Assembly (NCBI GenBank): GCA_028279725.1
Contig: JANQNE010000007.1
Coordinates: 1 to 64,000, forward strand
Reading direction: 5' to 3'
Length of the DNA stretch: 64,000 bases
Origin: Candidatus Nanoarchaeia archaeon
GTDB lineage: Archaea > Nanobdellota > Nanobdellia > Woesearchaeales > JANQNE01
The translations under genes and the position numbers were made by a program. This document shows, one piece after another, positions 33,052 through 42,217 of this stretch. The number at the start of each line of letters is the position of its first letter. The stretch's first letter is position 1. The notes beneath the pieces were generated by a model. That model saw only the letters and a program-made list of their open reading frames with translations. It had not been told where the DNA came from and made no database searches.

Positions 33052-33794
33052 AGATAGACCTTCATGTACATACAACACAAAGCGAACATGCTTTCGCTAC
33101 ATTCTATGAAATATTAGAAGAGGCAATAAGAAGAAAGATAGAAGTCATTGCAATTACAGATCATGGTTCAAGTGTTCCTGGCTCTGCCACAGCCATATAC
33201 TTCGCTATGGCTGACAGGGTTCCAAGAGAGCATAAAGGATTAAAGGTCATGTTCGGCTGTGAAGCTAATATCATAGACAAAGAAGGAAACATTGATATAA
33301 AGAATAGGACCATAAAAAAATTAGATATTCTGCTTGTAGGGCTACATAACAGATGTGCTTATGAAGACTTAGGTGAAAAAGAAAATACTGCAGCGATCAT
33401 TAAGTGTTTTGAAAAATACAGGCCAAACATGTTCACACATCCACCAACAATGTACTTCAAATTCGATATAGAAAGAGTATGCCAGGCTGCCTGCGATAAC
33501 AACGTTCTTCTTGAACTTAATTTAGCTGCAATGATAAGATTGGACAACAATCACCACAGAGAAGACCTCAAGTTATACAAAAAGATGGTTACAGTAGCAA
33601 AGAAAAACAAAAAGAAATTCATAGTAACTTCTGACTCCCATTTCCTGCATGAAATTGGAGATGACAGCATACTTCCAAAATACATGAAAATATTAGATAT
33701 CTCAGAAGATATGATATTAAACAATTATCCAGAAGAACTAAAACAACTTATAGAAAAACAGAACAAAGAAAGAGTTAATCTACTGAATGAATAA
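33045..33794 (+). CDS. PHP-domain phosphoesterase (YcdX-like)
   Basis: The 249-residue protein has the four PHP metal-binding motifs: DLHVHTTQSEHAF near 5, ITDHGSS near 37, FGCEANI near 72, and TSDSHFL near 198. The LLVGLHNR and THPPTM stretches between them carry further metal-binding His residues. PHP proteins of this size act as trinuclear-metal phosphoesterases; YcdX removes phosphate from small substrates. It is downstream of a HAD phosphatase gene with a 7-base overlap. It converges with mre11, overlapping its 3' end by 20 bases. The natural substrate is unknown. Confidence 0.87.
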   Translation: MLKIDLHVHTTQSEHAFATFYEILEEAIRRKIEVIAITDHGSSVPGSATAIYFAMADRVPREHKGLKVMFGCEANIIDKEGNIDIKNRTIKKLDILLVGLHNRCAYEDLGEKENTAAIIKCFEKYRPNMFTHPPTMYFKFDIERVCQAACDNNVLLELNLAAMIRLDNNHHREDLKLYKKMVTVAKKNKKKFIVTSDSHFLHEIGDDSILPKYMKILDISEDMILNNYPEELKQLIEKQNKERVNLLNE

Positions 33795-34989
33795 CAGCCT
33801 TAAGATCATCCAGCACTCTTTTCTCAAAATCAACATTCCTTTCTCCTTCTTGTTTATCTCCATCAAGAATCTTCATAAGCTTTTTAGTCATATCTTCTTC
33901 TATAGCAATATCAACACCATCAACCTTTATCTGTCCAAGATGCTCTTTTATTATCCTATCCTCAACTTCCTCAACATTAGAGGTATCAACTTTTATCTCA
34001 TCAAGATCTTTCATCCTCATCTGGCTCGTATTCTTCATCACAAAATATGCACCCTTATCATAAAGCCTTTCAAATATATCTCTAAAACCAACATCAGCTG
34101 TCCTCCCAGACTCCAAAACACCACTCAGCCTGATTATCACAATCTTGTTCTTGATATCTCCTTTTATTTCCTTCAACAACTCCCTCTCAACCTGCTCAGG
34201 AGTCTTATGCTCGCAATCTATCTCAATATTCAAGGTATCATAAAGCTTCACAGGAACATATTCGGAATTGTCGTCTTCAACAATATAGAATCCTCCATGT
34301 CCATACTTCTGAAGCTCAGCAAAATTATTTGGAAATAACGCTCCAGGATAAGTTATCAGTCCATACTCTCTTTCTCTTTTATCAAAAATATAATGAACAT
34401 GCCCTCCAGCATAATAGTTAAATCCCTTAGGCAATAACGATAGAGGAGATGAGTCCATCTTCTCAAGCTCAACTGGCTTAAACTCAGAAATTGCAGTATG
34501 AAACATAAAGATCTTATAGCCTTCCTCAGCTTCAAGATTTTTCTTATCTAATTTCTCATAATAGCTCTTTTCTAACATCCCTTTCTTTCCAAGCATACCA
34601 GTTATCTTCGCTCCTGTCTTTACATCAACAGTAAATTTTAGCTTAAGCATATCATCAACTACTTCTCCTTTGACAACATTAGTAAATAACCCTGCATTCT
34701 CAATAACATCTAATATCGTCTTTCCAGAAGGAGAAAAATCATGGCTTCCTGCAATAACATAAACATTAACACCTTTATCTTTAACATCCTTTAGCTTCTT
34801 TGTAACCAACTTCAATCTGTCAATAGAAGGCAACGAAGTATTGAACAGATCCCCACTTATCAGGATAAAATCAACCCCTCTAGCCAAACATTCATCCATA
34901 GCTTTCAAGAATGCTAAAGTACTTAATTCAGCCAGCTTTGGATCTCTCCAGCTTCCGATATGGCAGTCTGCCAAATGTGCAAATTTCAT
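33775..34989 (-). CDS. mre11: Mre11-type double-strand-break nuclease (SbcD family)
   Basis: Mre11 processes DNA ends with Rad50. The phosphodiesterase motifs are HLADCHIGSW near 4, ISGDLFNTSLPS near 44, VIAGSHDFSPSGKT near 78, FMFHTAISE near 166 and GGHVHYIF near 196. Motif three reads GSHD instead of the common GNHD, so a ligand-stabilising Asn is Ser; some archaeal SbcD proteins share this. The capping domain follows (230-400). The ATG 34989 is preferred to TTG 35001 because a GGGGGAT site sits five bases upstream. No Rad50 gene lies next to it in this window, which is unusual. herA is 3.2 kb upstream on the same strand. Confidence 0.9.
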   Translation of the reverse strand: MKFAHLADCHIGSWRDPKLAELSTLAFLKAMDECLARGVDFILISGDLFNTSLPSIDRLKLVTKKLKDVKDKGVNVYVIAGSHDFSPSGKTILDVIENAGLFTNVVKGEVVDDMLKLKFTVDVKTGAKITGMLGKKGMLEKSYYEKLDKKNLEAEEGYKIFMFHTAISEFKPVELEKMDSSPLSLLPKGFNYYAGGHVHYIFDKREREYGLITYPGALFPNNFAELQKYGHGGFYIVEDDNSEYVPVKLYDTLNIEIDCEHKTPEQVERELLKEIKGDIKNKIVIIRLSGVLESGRTADVGFRDIFERLYDKGAYFVMKNTSQMRMKDLDEIKVDTSNVEEVEDRIIKEHLGQIKVDGVDIAIEEDMTKKLMKILDGDKQEGERNVDFEKRVLDDLKAVIHSVD

Positions 34990-35019
34990 AACATCCCCCA
35001 ATAACTCAAAGAATTAAAC

Positions 35020-35481
35020 CTATATATTTAACTTTTTTGCTAATTCCTTATCTTCCTTTACCTTATTCCTGAAATCAACAAGTACTTTATTAAAAGGCTT
35101 TGTAACACTGTTCAAAAAAGAGCTTATTGCTCTATCTTTAGTATCGATCAAAGCTCCCTGAAGAGTTGATCTATAATTCTTCAATCTTCCTGTTAATTCC
35201 TTAAGGTCTTCTGCTAATTGATCATATGATATGCTCTTTCCCAACTGTCTTTCTTTCTCACATTCATTTATTGCGTCATCAAGCAAATTAAAAATTGTCA
35301 TTAGTGCAGCTTTTCGATTAGGTAATTTATAATCACGCTCAGGATGGGCTCTCAATGACACTACAATCTTCTTAACAACTTTTATCACAGAATTATATTC
35401 CTTGACAAGATTCCTTGCTACCTCTTCAAGAAGCTTTCCTGCCTTTGCCCTCTCTTTTATTATCTCTTTCTCAAGACTCAT
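35020..35481 (-). CDS. Hypothetical helical protein, 153 aa
   Basis: An all-helical, basic protein of no named family. It begins SLEKEIIKERAKAGKLLEEVARNLVKEYN and ends in a Lys-rich helix (DFRNKVKEDKELAKKLNI). Heptad-like spacing in residues 85-130 suggests a coiled coil or four-helix bundle. It lies between a beta-containing unknown (35545) and mre11 on the same strand, with 30-60 base gaps. That context (HerA, GGDEF protein, two unknowns, Mre11) suggests, but does not show, a link to DNA maintenance or to the signalling protein. No metal or catalytic motif is seen. Confidence 0.6.
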   Translation of the reverse strand: MSLEKEIIKERAKAGKLLEEVARNLVKEYNSVIKVVKKIVVSLRAHPERDYKLPNRKAALMTIFNLLDDAINECEKERQLGKSISYDQLAEDLKELTGRLKNYRSTLQGALIDTKDRAISSFLNSVTKPFNKVLVDFRNKVKEDKELAKKLNI

Positions 35482-35544
35482 AGCTATATAAATCTAGTTT
35501 AGAGTATAAAAACCTTTCTATCAGCTGGTCTAAGAATTCGACTA

Positions 35545-36066
35545 TCATTTTTCTAATGTGATATACTTATGCCTCACTTCATCATAAGCTTTTTTTGCTG
35601 TCTCAATATCCAAAGGACTTCCTTTTATATCAGCGATCTCTCTTCCTTTTCCTTCTGCTCCTCTTATCCTTGGATCTACAACTACCATAAAGTTTAGTAT
35701 CCAACTTACAAGACGAAGTTCATCTCTTGCGCTAATAGCCCTGTCATTTTGATAATCTTCACAAAACTTTTCTGCAACACTGCCCTTGATAGAACCTGTA
35801 AGCATCTCTCTGACTCTCCATAATCTGTCATTATTTTCAAAATCAGTTGGATAGTCATCTCTTTTTTCTACATTTTCTAATACATTGTATGATGCAACTT
35901 CTTCACCAGTCTGAGAATCATATAGGCTGACTAGATAGTCTACAGTTGTCTCTTCTGAACCATAGGTTTTTTCAACTTCCTTTACTTTCATAGAAAACTT
36001 CTTAGTCTTACGACTATTGACTACTGTGGCTAAATTTAATAGGTTATTTGCATCTTCTAGTGACAT
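35545..36066 (-). CDS. Hypothetical protein, 173 aa
   Basis: An unrecognised mixed alpha/beta protein. The N-terminal half has strands such as FSMKVKEVEKTYGSEETTVDYLVSLYDSQTGEEV, and the second half is helical and charged (AEKFCEDYQNDRAISARDELRLVSWILNFMVV). ATG 36066 is preferred to the longer frame at 36105: it has GGGGGATG five bases upstream and lies the expected distance downstream of TTTATATA. That promoter is copy B of an element also found upstream of the 619-1356 gene. The two proteins do not look related. The function is unknown. Confidence 0.62.
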   Translation of the reverse strand: MSLEDANNLLNLATVVNSRKTKKFSMKVKEVEKTYGSEETTVDYLVSLYDSQTGEEVASYNVLENVEKRDDYPTDFENNDRLWRVREMLTGSIKGSVAEKFCEDYQNDRAISARDELRLVSWILNFMVVVDPRIRGAEGKGREIADIKGSPLDIETAKKAYDEVRHKYITLEK

Positions 36067-36111
36067 TTCATCCCCCATCACCGATTTACTACTAATTAAG
36101 AACAAATCATA

Positions 36112-36172
36112 TATAAATGTTTCGGTTATTAACCACTAAATAGTGAGAAAAAATATATAAATTATATAATCA
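36112..36172. promoter_or_regulatory. Duplicated promoter/operator element, copy B
   Basis: A 61-bp sequence nearly identical to 1399-1460. It has the same TATAAATGTTTCGGTTATT block (BRE/TATA on the minus strand), a slightly broken palindrome ACTAAATAGT, and the block TATATAAATTATATAA. Its right edge overlaps the stop codon of the GGDEF gene, so it gives the 35545 gene its own promoter inside the run. Confidence 0.6.
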
Positions 36173-38176
36173 CTTATCTTTCTCTTTTTCTTCTTTTTGT
36201 TGATTCAGAGCAGCCTCAACGTCAATATCTTCCGCATTTATGGCCTGATTCCTGCCAGGAAACTTCTGTCCACCTCTCATATAAGGTGTATCTTTTGCCT
36301 TGTAAAGAGCAAGATCTGCCGCCTTCTCTATTGTTTTTTTCTTAACTTCTCTTGGAGCCTGCAAAGATGTAGAACTCTCATCCAGGAATATATTAACAAT
36401 TTCTGAGTATAAGTGATCAGGATATGTAGCAACCCCTAGGCTTATAGTGATAAATTCCCTCATTTTACCTTTATATCTTAGATACTCTTGGGGTAGCCCA
36501 GATAGATTATTTCTTAATTTTTCAGCGGCTTCAGCATATTGCTCCTCTCCTTCAAAATGTAAGGCTTTTGTATTTATTAGCGTCATCTTACGTATAGTAA
36601 ACTCCTGAAGATGTTCCCTTATCTCTTCTGCCCTTTTTATCGCATTTTCATTGCTGCATCCAGACAGGATTATCGCAAATTCCTCTCCTCCGACTCTAGC
36701 AAAAAGGTCCTTGTCTCCTTTAATGTCTTTAGACACTATCTTAGCTACTTCCTTTAAGACAACATCTCCTATTTCATGTCCATAAAAATCATTGAAATCC
36801 TTAAACTTGTCAATATCAAAACTTATCAAAGAAAATTTATAACCTTCATCATCATCTGCTCTCCTTATATGTCTCATCATCTGTTCATCATAGTATCTTC
36901 TGTTTGGTATCCCAGTCAGATGATCTATATATGCAAATTTAGTCATCAGTTTTAGCTGATCAAACTTCTTCGACATTGCAGCTGTATTCAGTCTTTTCAG
37001 GAATTTTATAAAATCTTTTTTCTCCTCACGTAATCTCAGAGGTATGTATTTTTCAAGATCAGCTATATTCAAGGTTGGATACAGGTTCTTTATCATATGC
37101 ATCGCTTTTTCCCCCAAGCTTTCCTTGATTAGCTTTATGTGTCCTGCCTGAAGCATGGAGTCTAATGTGTCAAAATACAACCTAACTTCATCTGCTCTTG
37201 TCATGGTCTGCAGATCTCTCGAAACATCATAGTATGTGATCTCTGCATTATCTTCATATTTTGACAGTTTCTTGATCATAGTCCTCTCTGATTTAAGATA
37301 TTTATTGAATGGCTTTATAACCCTCTCATTCTCCCCAATCAATGTAGAATATACACCTTCATAGTTCTTCTTCAGGTCGATAAAAGCCCTCTGCACTGCA
37401 CCAACATTATAATAGCCTTTTTTCTGTATAAATCCCTTTATCCCTGTTGTGTTTCCAAGAACTGCTTTCTTGACATCAAGCAAAGTTTTGTATTCCGCAA
37501 TCAAGAACTTCTTTTGCTGAGCTAATATATGCTTCTGCTCCTCTAGTATCTTATCAAAATGCTTCTCTAAGCTCAGCCCAACTGATTCATCTTTTATCTT
37601 CTGTTTTATATTGTTGAAATATTCAATAACATTCTTCTTTAGCTGATCTCCTGCCACATTAGCAGCAAATTTCTTTAGATCTTCAGATTCCTGAAAATCT
37701 ATCTGCTGTACTACATTTATTGCTTCTTTTTTCTTCTCACTCATCAGAGCTGCAGTCTCTTCATCTTTGATCTCTTCCTTTATGTAATCATTAAATTCTA
37801 CAAGAATCTCTTTCAATATCTTATCCACTTGAGCCAGTATCTTAGGTTTTGCAGACAATCCTTTTATCTCATACTCCTTGACCAGCATCCCTAACTCCCG
37901 TATATACTTCTTATGATCATACAATGTATGAATCCTTCTATCAAAATCCAGAATTGATTTCTTCTGCTGAGAAGTCATAGTATCAAGTTTTTTTGAAAAA
38001 CCAAGAACAAAACGTTTGAATTTAAACTTCTCAATACAATCACTGTCTCTACAGAACATCTTACCGTTGAACTCATCTCCTAAGTCGACCGGCTTCTTTT
38101 CCCATCTGCCGTGACCAACCTTTACGTCCTGCAGTTCGCTAGGTATATCTTTACCACATTCATAACATTTAGTCAT
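36170..38176 (-). CDS. GGDEF-domain protein with N-terminal zinc ribbon
   Basis: A 668-residue putative diguanylate cyclase. Residues 1-50 form a Cys-rich ribbon (CYECGKDIP and FCRDSDC). Residues 60-400 are helical, Lys/Glu-rich and coiled-coil-like. The GGDEF domain spans about 410-645: IDHLTGIPNRRYYDEQM, FDIDKFKDFNDFYGHEIGD, and the active-site RVGGEEF near 495. About 60 residues are inserted before the LGVATYP strand, longer than usual. No RxxD inhibitory site precedes GGEEF. The C-terminus is Gln/Lys-rich. The gene sits between herA and mre11. GGDEF proteins are uncommon in archaea, so the product (c-di-GMP or another) needs testing. Confidence 0.88.
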   Translation of the reverse strand: MTKCYECGKDIPSELQDVKVGHGRWEKKPVDLGDEFNGKMFCRDSDCIEKFKFKRFVLGFSKKLDTMTSQQKKSILDFDRRIHTLYDHKKYIRELGMLVKEYEIKGLSAKPKILAQVDKILKEILVEFNDYIKEEIKDEETAALMSEKKKEAINVVQQIDFQESEDLKKFAANVAGDQLKKNVIEYFNNIKQKIKDESVGLSLEKHFDKILEEQKHILAQQKKFLIAEYKTLLDVKKAVLGNTTGIKGFIQKKGYYNVGAVQRAFIDLKKNYEGVYSTLIGENERVIKPFNKYLKSERTMIKKLSKYEDNAEITYYDVSRDLQTMTRADEVRLYFDTLDSMLQAGHIKLIKESLGEKAMHMIKNLYPTLNIADLEKYIPLRLREEKKDFIKFLKRLNTAAMSKKFDQLKLMTKFAYIDHLTGIPNRRYYDEQMMRHIRRADDDEGYKFSLISFDIDKFKDFNDFYGHEIGDVVLKEVAKIVSKDIKGDKDLFARVGGEEFAIILSGCSNENAIKRAEEIREHLQEFTIRKMTLINTKALHFEGEEQYAEAAEKLRNNLSGLPQEYLRYKGKMREFITISLGVATYPDHLYSEIVNIFLDESSTSLQAPREVKKKTIEKAADLALYKAKDTPYMRGGQKFPGRNQAINAEDIDVEAALNQQKEEKEKDK

Positions 38177-38211
38177 ACTGTAATTAAAGAACTATCAGTT
38201 TAAAAATATTC

Positions 38212-39726
38212 CTATAATTCTACCCCTGAAAAATCACTTTTAAGACTTTCACCTTTACTTTTATCAACAATATCCTTAAACAAAGGGATCTTTATTGGAG
38301 TCGCAAATTTTGTAAAATTAGAAGTTATCACAGCTTCCCCTTTATCAAGCGAAGCTATTGTCCTGTTATCATTGCTCATATCCTGTGAAGCACTCTCGAT
38401 TATTGCCTGTCTTTCAGGAGCCATCTCTATCCCCAGTATTATCTTTGTATTCATATTGGCTAATATTTGTCTTGGTATCAGTGAAGGAAGCTGCGTTATG
38501 GCACACAATCCTATCTTAAACTTCCTTCCTTCACGCGCAACTGTAGAGAATATATTACTTCCCCTTTCCAAAACTTCTTTTCCTAGAACTCTAGGAGCTT
38601 CCTCCAAAACTACTGAAACAACTGGCTTATCATCCAGCTCACCGATCATCTTATACTGCTTATATTTCCCAAACATCTCATGAGTGATCAGACTGCCAAC
38701 CAAAATCTCAACAGCTCCTGAAAAATTAGATGTATCTATGATAACAACCTTAGAATCTTCAAGCTCAGCTGAAATATCTTTCACAGTTGACTCTCCTGAC
38801 TGCAGATCAAATATCCCATTACAATACAGTTTTCCTCCAGTCCATTCAAGATCAAGCAAGCTCAATATCCTTCTTCTAACAACTGCCAAAGTATCTTCAT
38901 GAAAACCGACTGAAAGCTTCTTCTCCTGGATTATAGCTTCTATCCAGTTCTTTCCATATTCTCTGTAATATGCTCCCAAACATTGCTGTTGAGGATCACT
39001 CCAGTAAACAACACCATTAAAATGACCAGGCCTTATATTTCTTATATTTATCCTAAGAGTCTTGCATCCTGCAGGAGCATTTGGAGAATAATAAACAACC
39101 TTATCTTTTGAAGGATGATCTTTCAATCCGATTGAATTCCTTCCATAATATTCATCATGTGGATCCAAAATAAGCATTCCACAATAATCCTTATCCACAA
39201 GATCCCAGAGCATTACAGAAGTAAGATTGCTCTTTCCTCTACCTGTTGTAGCAGGAATCAGTATATGATGGCTAAGCACTTCAGCACCAGGCAAAAATAT
39301 ATCAACATCAAGCATCTTGCTTCCACTTCTTAGCTTCCCGACATAAAGCGGATCTCTAGGTTTTGTCAAAAACTTAAGATCTTCTTTCCCAACCTCCCTG
39401 ACTTCAGAGAAAAACTGAGGCAGCTGCTTGCACAGTCTTGCACCTTTATCATCCATCGATATCATCGGCTTCAAAAAAGCAAGCTTATAGTTTCTTAGCT
39501 CAGGCTCAAGCATATCCAGATTGCTTCCTTCCTCAAGTTTTAATCCAGACATCAGCTCAAGGTGCTGCTGACTTAGCTGGCTTCCATACACAAGATCAAA
39601 AACCTGCAGAAGGATCCTTCCATCATCTGTATCAGCAACAACTAATTCTCCTAATTCAATCTTCTCAGAACTCTTCTGCCTAACACATATTCTTCCAAAC
39701 TCTCCTGATATAACCTGCCCCTTCAT
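38212..39726 (-). CDS. herA: HerA DNA translocase/helicase
   Basis: HerA is a hexameric translocase that works with NurA nuclease, Mre11 and Rad50 in DNA-end resection. The N-terminal HAS barrel is visible ([31 protein letters not shown]). The RecA-like core has Walker [10 protein letters not shown] near residue 166, Walker [11 protein letters not shown] near 375, and an arginine region [19 protein letters not shown] near 405. The 504-residue length is normal. A TATA-like CCTATAAATCTTTAAA lies upstream. The structured element copy 3 (39777-39867) sits between this gene and deoxyhypusine synthase. No NurA gene is seen beside it in the window. Confidence 0.92.
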   Translation of the reverse strand: MKGQVISGEFGRICVRQKSSEKIELGELVVADTDDGRILLQVFDLVYGSQLSQQHLELMSGLKLEEGSNLDMLEPELRNYKLAFLKPMISMDDKGARLCKQLPQFFSEVREVGKEDLKFLTKPRDPLYVGKLRSGSKMLDVDIFLPGAEVLSHHILIPATTGRGKSNLTSVMLWDLVDKDYCGMLILDPHDEYYGRNSIGLKDHPSKDKVVYYSPNAPAGCKTLRINIRNIRPGHFNGVVYWSDPQQQCLGAYYREYGKNWIEAIIQEKKLSVGFHEDTLAVVRRRILSLLDLEWTGGKLYCNGIFDLQSGESTVKDISAELEDSKVVIIDTSNFSGAVEILVGSLITHEMFGKYKQYKMIGELDDKPVVSVVLEEAPRVLGKEVLERGSNIFSTVAREGRKFKIGLCAITQLPSLIPRQILANMNTKIILGIEMAPERQAIIESASQDMSNDNRTIASLDKGEAVITSNFTKFATPIKIPLFKDIVDKSKGESLKSDFSGVEL

Positions 39727-39776
39727 AATGACCAGAATAAGTTTTTATTATTTAAAGATTTATAGGCTGCTGTATT

Positions 39777-39867
39777 CATAGCACCTAGCGTAACTCACTA
39801 TATTCCCTCTATTTCTCAAATAAATCTGACGAAAGAATCAAAATAGGATCAAGTGAAGCGTGCCATG
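39777..39867 (+). ncRNA. Structured repeat / candidate ncRNA, copy 3 of 3
   Basis: This is the most diverged copy. The basal stem is CATAGCAC (39777-39784) with GTGCCATG (39860-39867), 7 of 8 pairs. Two pairs are changed compensatorily relative to copies 1 and 2 (AGTGC/GCACT becomes AGCAC/GTGCC). The flanking motifs CTAGCGTAA and TGAAGCG, and an internal AATCTGACG, align with the other copies. It ends 3 bases from the deoxyhypusine synthase stop, but on the strand opposite to that gene's orientation. The strand assignment is by homology only. Confidence 0.5.
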
Positions 39868-39869
39868 GG

Positions 39870-40922
39870 TCATTTCTTCATCCTTTCAAGGACTGCTTTA
39901 ACAACCAGAGGCCATGCTATCGTAGCGTCAGCATAAACTTCAACCTGCTTTCCGCCCTCTGATTCAGGAACAAACTTCCCCCAGGAAACACCCTCAGAAT
40001 AAGTACATCCAGATAACCCTCCCCAATGAACAGGCTCAGGACATATCCTTACACCATAATGGAACCTTCTCAATATCTCCTCATCACCAATCCTTTTCGC
40101 AAGAATATCAAGATAAGGTCCTACTTGCTGGGCCCAGTTTCTAGGAACTCCGCCACCTATCGTAAATATTCCCAGCTTCTTGCTCTTCTTTACTCTTTCA
40201 GTATAATCTTCAAGATCTAAGAATGGGTTAAAACTCAACGCATCTCTTCCTTCCATCGCAGCCTTTTTAAGATAGATAGCAAAATCAAGTCCAAACTCAG
40301 AATCTGTGAAAGCAGGAATATACACAGGGATGTTTTTCTCATACGCTGACTTCAAAACTCCCCTTCCCTTCACACTCTTAGAAAGATACTCACCTAATTT
40401 TTTGTTTATCATAAAGCTGCATGTCTCCTTATTTTCTCCAGATTCTTCATAATCTTTAAGAACTTTCTTGACAACAACTTCAGCATCATCAAGATTCTTC
40501 TCAAGCTCGATAGTATCATAAACTCGGTTATATCCTTTCTCATAGAGTTCAGTATCATCCATCTCATCCTTATATTTGAAATGAGTCATCCCAGCAGCCT
40601 CTATAAATCCATGAGCCATCAATGCTCCAGTACTAACTATAGCATCTACCATTCCGTTGTCTATCATATCACATATTACTAGCCCCATCTTTGCAACTGT
40701 CATAGCTCCTGATAATGTCAAAACCTTAAAACAATCCTTGTCCTTCACCATCTCATGAAGTGCATCTGCCGCCTCCCCTACTCTTCTGCCTGCAAAAGCT
40801 GTATTACTCATCCCTTTAAGCAGCTCATTGACAGTCTTGCATTTTCCAAGGTCTAATGATGTGACTGGCTCAAATCCATCTGAATGGCCGTCATGTAATT
40901 CTGTTCTTTTTGATGTTCCCAT
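39870..40922 (-). CDS. dys: Deoxyhypusine synthase
   Basis: This enzyme transfers the aminobutyl group of spermidine to a lysine of initiation factor aIF5A, the first step of hypusine formation. The protein (350 aa from ATG 40922) has family motifs LTLSGAMTVAKMGLVICDMI, STGALMAHGFIEAAG, the NAD-site strand LGIFTIGGGVPRNWAQQ, and the catalytic Lys in EGVSWGKF followed by VEVYADATIAWPLVV. I chose 40922 because the longer frame starts at TTG 40934 and a TATA-like TTTATAAAATG lies about 20 bases upstream. It links with the arginine decarboxylase/agmatinase genes at 17-18.5 kb through polyamine supply. No aIF5A or spermidine synthase is in the window. Confidence 0.93.
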   Translation of the reverse strand: MGTSKRTELHDGHSDGFEPVTSLDLGKCKTVNELLKGMSNTAFAGRRVGEAADALHEMVKDKDCFKVLTLSGAMTVAKMGLVICDMIDNGMVDAIVSTGALMAHGFIEAAGMTHFKYKDEMDDTELYEKGYNRVYDTIELEKNLDDAEVVVKKVLKDYEESGENKETCSFMINKKLGEYLSKSVKGRGVLKSAYEKNIPVYIPAFTDSEFGLDFAIYLKKAAMEGRDALSFNPFLDLEDYTERVKKSKKLGIFTIGGGVPRNWAQQVGPYLDILAKRIGDEEILRRFHYGVRICPEPVHWGGLSGCTYSEGVSWGKFVPESEGGKQVEVYADATIAWPLVVKAVLERMKK

Positions 40923-41020
40923 AACACACAGCAAAATTTTCCCATTTTATAAATCTTGCCCAAAACAACAAAAAGTTTTATAAACCTCATTGCCATTAAG
41001 CAGCATAAGAGGTGCTTATT

Positions 41021-41239
41021 ATGGCAAAGAAAAAAGCAAAAAAAGTTGACACAAAAAAACAGGCTAAGTTGATTTCTAAAAAGATATCTGCTGCAAAGAA
41101 AAAAGTAGATTCAGCAACAACTAAGCTTAAGAATTTTATTAAGAAAAACCCAAAGAAATCCGCTGCTGCCGCTGCTGCATTGGCTGCTGCTATCGCTGCT
41201 GCAACTGTTGTCGCAGTAAAAAAACTGAAAAAGAAATAG
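41021..41239 (+). CDS. Small Lys/Ala-rich histone-H1-like protein
   Basis: A 72-residue protein, very basic. Lys-rich ends (MAKKKAKKVDTKKQ and VKKLKKK) flank a helical middle and an alanine-rich run (SAAAAAALAAAIAAATVVAV, residues about 47-66). It looks like a short nucleoid-associated or histone-H1-tail-like DNA binder. However, the Ala/Val run is hydrophobic enough to be a membrane helix, as in ElaB-type ribosome-hibernation anchors. ATG 41021 follows a GAGGTG site. A TATA-like TTTTATAAAC lies about 40-50 bases upstream. A long T-rich tract follows the stop. Confidence 0.7.
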   Translation: MAKKKAKKVDTKKQAKLISKKISAAKKKVDSATTKLKNFIKKNPKKSAAAAAALAAAIAAATVVAVKKLKKK

Positions 41240-41268
41240 ATTTTTTCTTTTTATTTTCTTTTATTTTC
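41240..41268 (+). terminator. T-rich tract
   Basis: Several T-runs (TTTTTTCTTTTTATTTTC and similar) lie between the Lys/Ala-rich gene stop and the next gene's ATG. This composition suits archaeal termination, though it may also serve as the short leader of the next gene. Confidence 0.4.
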
Positions 41269-41272
41269 TAAA

Positions 41273-41515
41273 ATGGACGAGACAGAAGAGATAGTAAAAA
41301 ACATCGAAGATGACATAATAAGACGTGCTGGATATCTCTTATTTACACTGATAAAAAAAGATTCTCTAGAATCTGCGATAGAAAAGACACAGCATTATCT
41401 CAAAAAGAAAGGCTGGACATTAAAGCTGGATGATAAAGAATTCTTAGAAAAGATCAAGATAAAATCCTACAGAGATATCTATCTATGGGTAGACCACCAC
41501 ATGAGAAAACTTTAG
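41273..41515 (+). CDS. Hypothetical protein, 80 aa
   Basis: An unrecognised acidic helical protein (MDETEEIVKNIEDDIIRRAGYLLFTLIKKD...). The middle SLESAIEKTQHYLKKKGWTLKLDDKEFLEKIKIKSYRDI is amphipathic, and a Trp-containing helix ends WVDHHMRKL. It overlaps the PIN-domain gene on the other strand by 4 bases. The size and charge would suit an accessory or partner protein, but no motif decides. It may be a separate transcription unit, because a T-rich tract precedes it. Expression is supported only by the open frame and composition. Confidence 0.5.
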   Translation: MDETEEIVKNIEDDIIRRAGYLLFTLIKKDSLESAIEKTQHYLKKKGWTLKLDDKEFLEKIKIKSYRDIYLWVDHHMRKL

Positions 41516-42216
41516 CTTTCTAACTTCAAAACCTGGGCTATCTCTCTTTCTGTAACAGCACAGCCGTTAAGCTTAACTCCCCAGAGAACTCCTTCCAACA
41601 GGCTTCTGCTTAAGTTAGGATACTTCTTCCTTTCCTCTTCTGTAATATATTTATCCAATAATCCAAGCTCAAAAGAGATTGTAACCAACTCAAAAGATCT
41701 TATCAGCTTAACCTTCTTCACCATCTCTTTCAATCTTCTGAAGTTCTTCTGATCGATAGTAACTCTGGTATGAAGCTTATGTTTCAACAGCCTCATTAGA
41801 TCTTCTGGACTCTCAACAACTTTTCTTATTGTCCTTTCATCAACAACTAAAGCTTCTGCACCAAGATGTATCGCCAAAGCCAGGCTCTCAACCTCTCCCC
41901 TATGCAATACACTGATATAATTCCCATAAGCTTTGAAAGATTTATTTGCGTAATCCATCAGCTGGTCAGTAAGATCATCGATTTCTTTATTATCAACAAC
42001 AGTCAGTATATCATCCATAACTAACTTCAAAACTTGTAAAGCTTCAAATTTATATTTCTTCGTAGTCAGAGGATGTTCAACTAGCTCCTCTTTAACTCTC
42101 TTGCTGATATAGAAATCTCCGTTGAACTGCTTTCTCAAAGGCTTAAGAAGCCAAAGAAGGTTATTCGTAGTTAAAGAGATTACAGGTCCTGTATCAAAAA
42201 CTAAGCATCTTGGCAT
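41512..42216 (-). CDS. PIN-domain ribonuclease
   Basis: The 234-residue protein begins with the PIN signature FDTGPVISL (Asp8), continues with VKEELVEHPLTT, and has GEVESLALAIHLGAEALVVDERTIRK near residues 107-131. It thus supplies the Asp/Glu/Asp cluster of PIN nucleases. The C-terminal half (140-234) is an extra helical domain not found in small VapC toxins. Start ATG 42216 lies one base after the RtcB-like stop, giving tight coupling; the longer frame would overlap it. No VapB-like antitoxin lies next to it. An RNA-cleaving role paired with the RtcB-like gene is inferred. Confidence 0.8.
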   Translation of the reverse strand: MPRCLVFDTGPVISLTTNNLLWLLKPLRKQFNGDFYISKRVKEELVEHPLTTKKYKFEALQVLKLVMDDILTVVDNKEIDDLTDQLMDYANKSFKAYGNYISVLHRGEVESLALAIHLGAEALVVDERTIRKVVESPEDLMRLLKHKLHTRVTIDQKNFRRLKEMVKKVKLIRSFELVTISFELGLLDKYITEEERKKYPNLSRSLLEGVLWGVKLNGCAVTEREIAQVLKLES

Positions 42217-42217
42217 T

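Noticed and set aside
41512-42216. PIN gene plus the 80-residue gene as a VapBC toxin-antitoxin pair
   Set aside because: The small gene is on the opposite strand, converges instead of preceding the PIN gene, and has no antitoxin DNA-binding motif.
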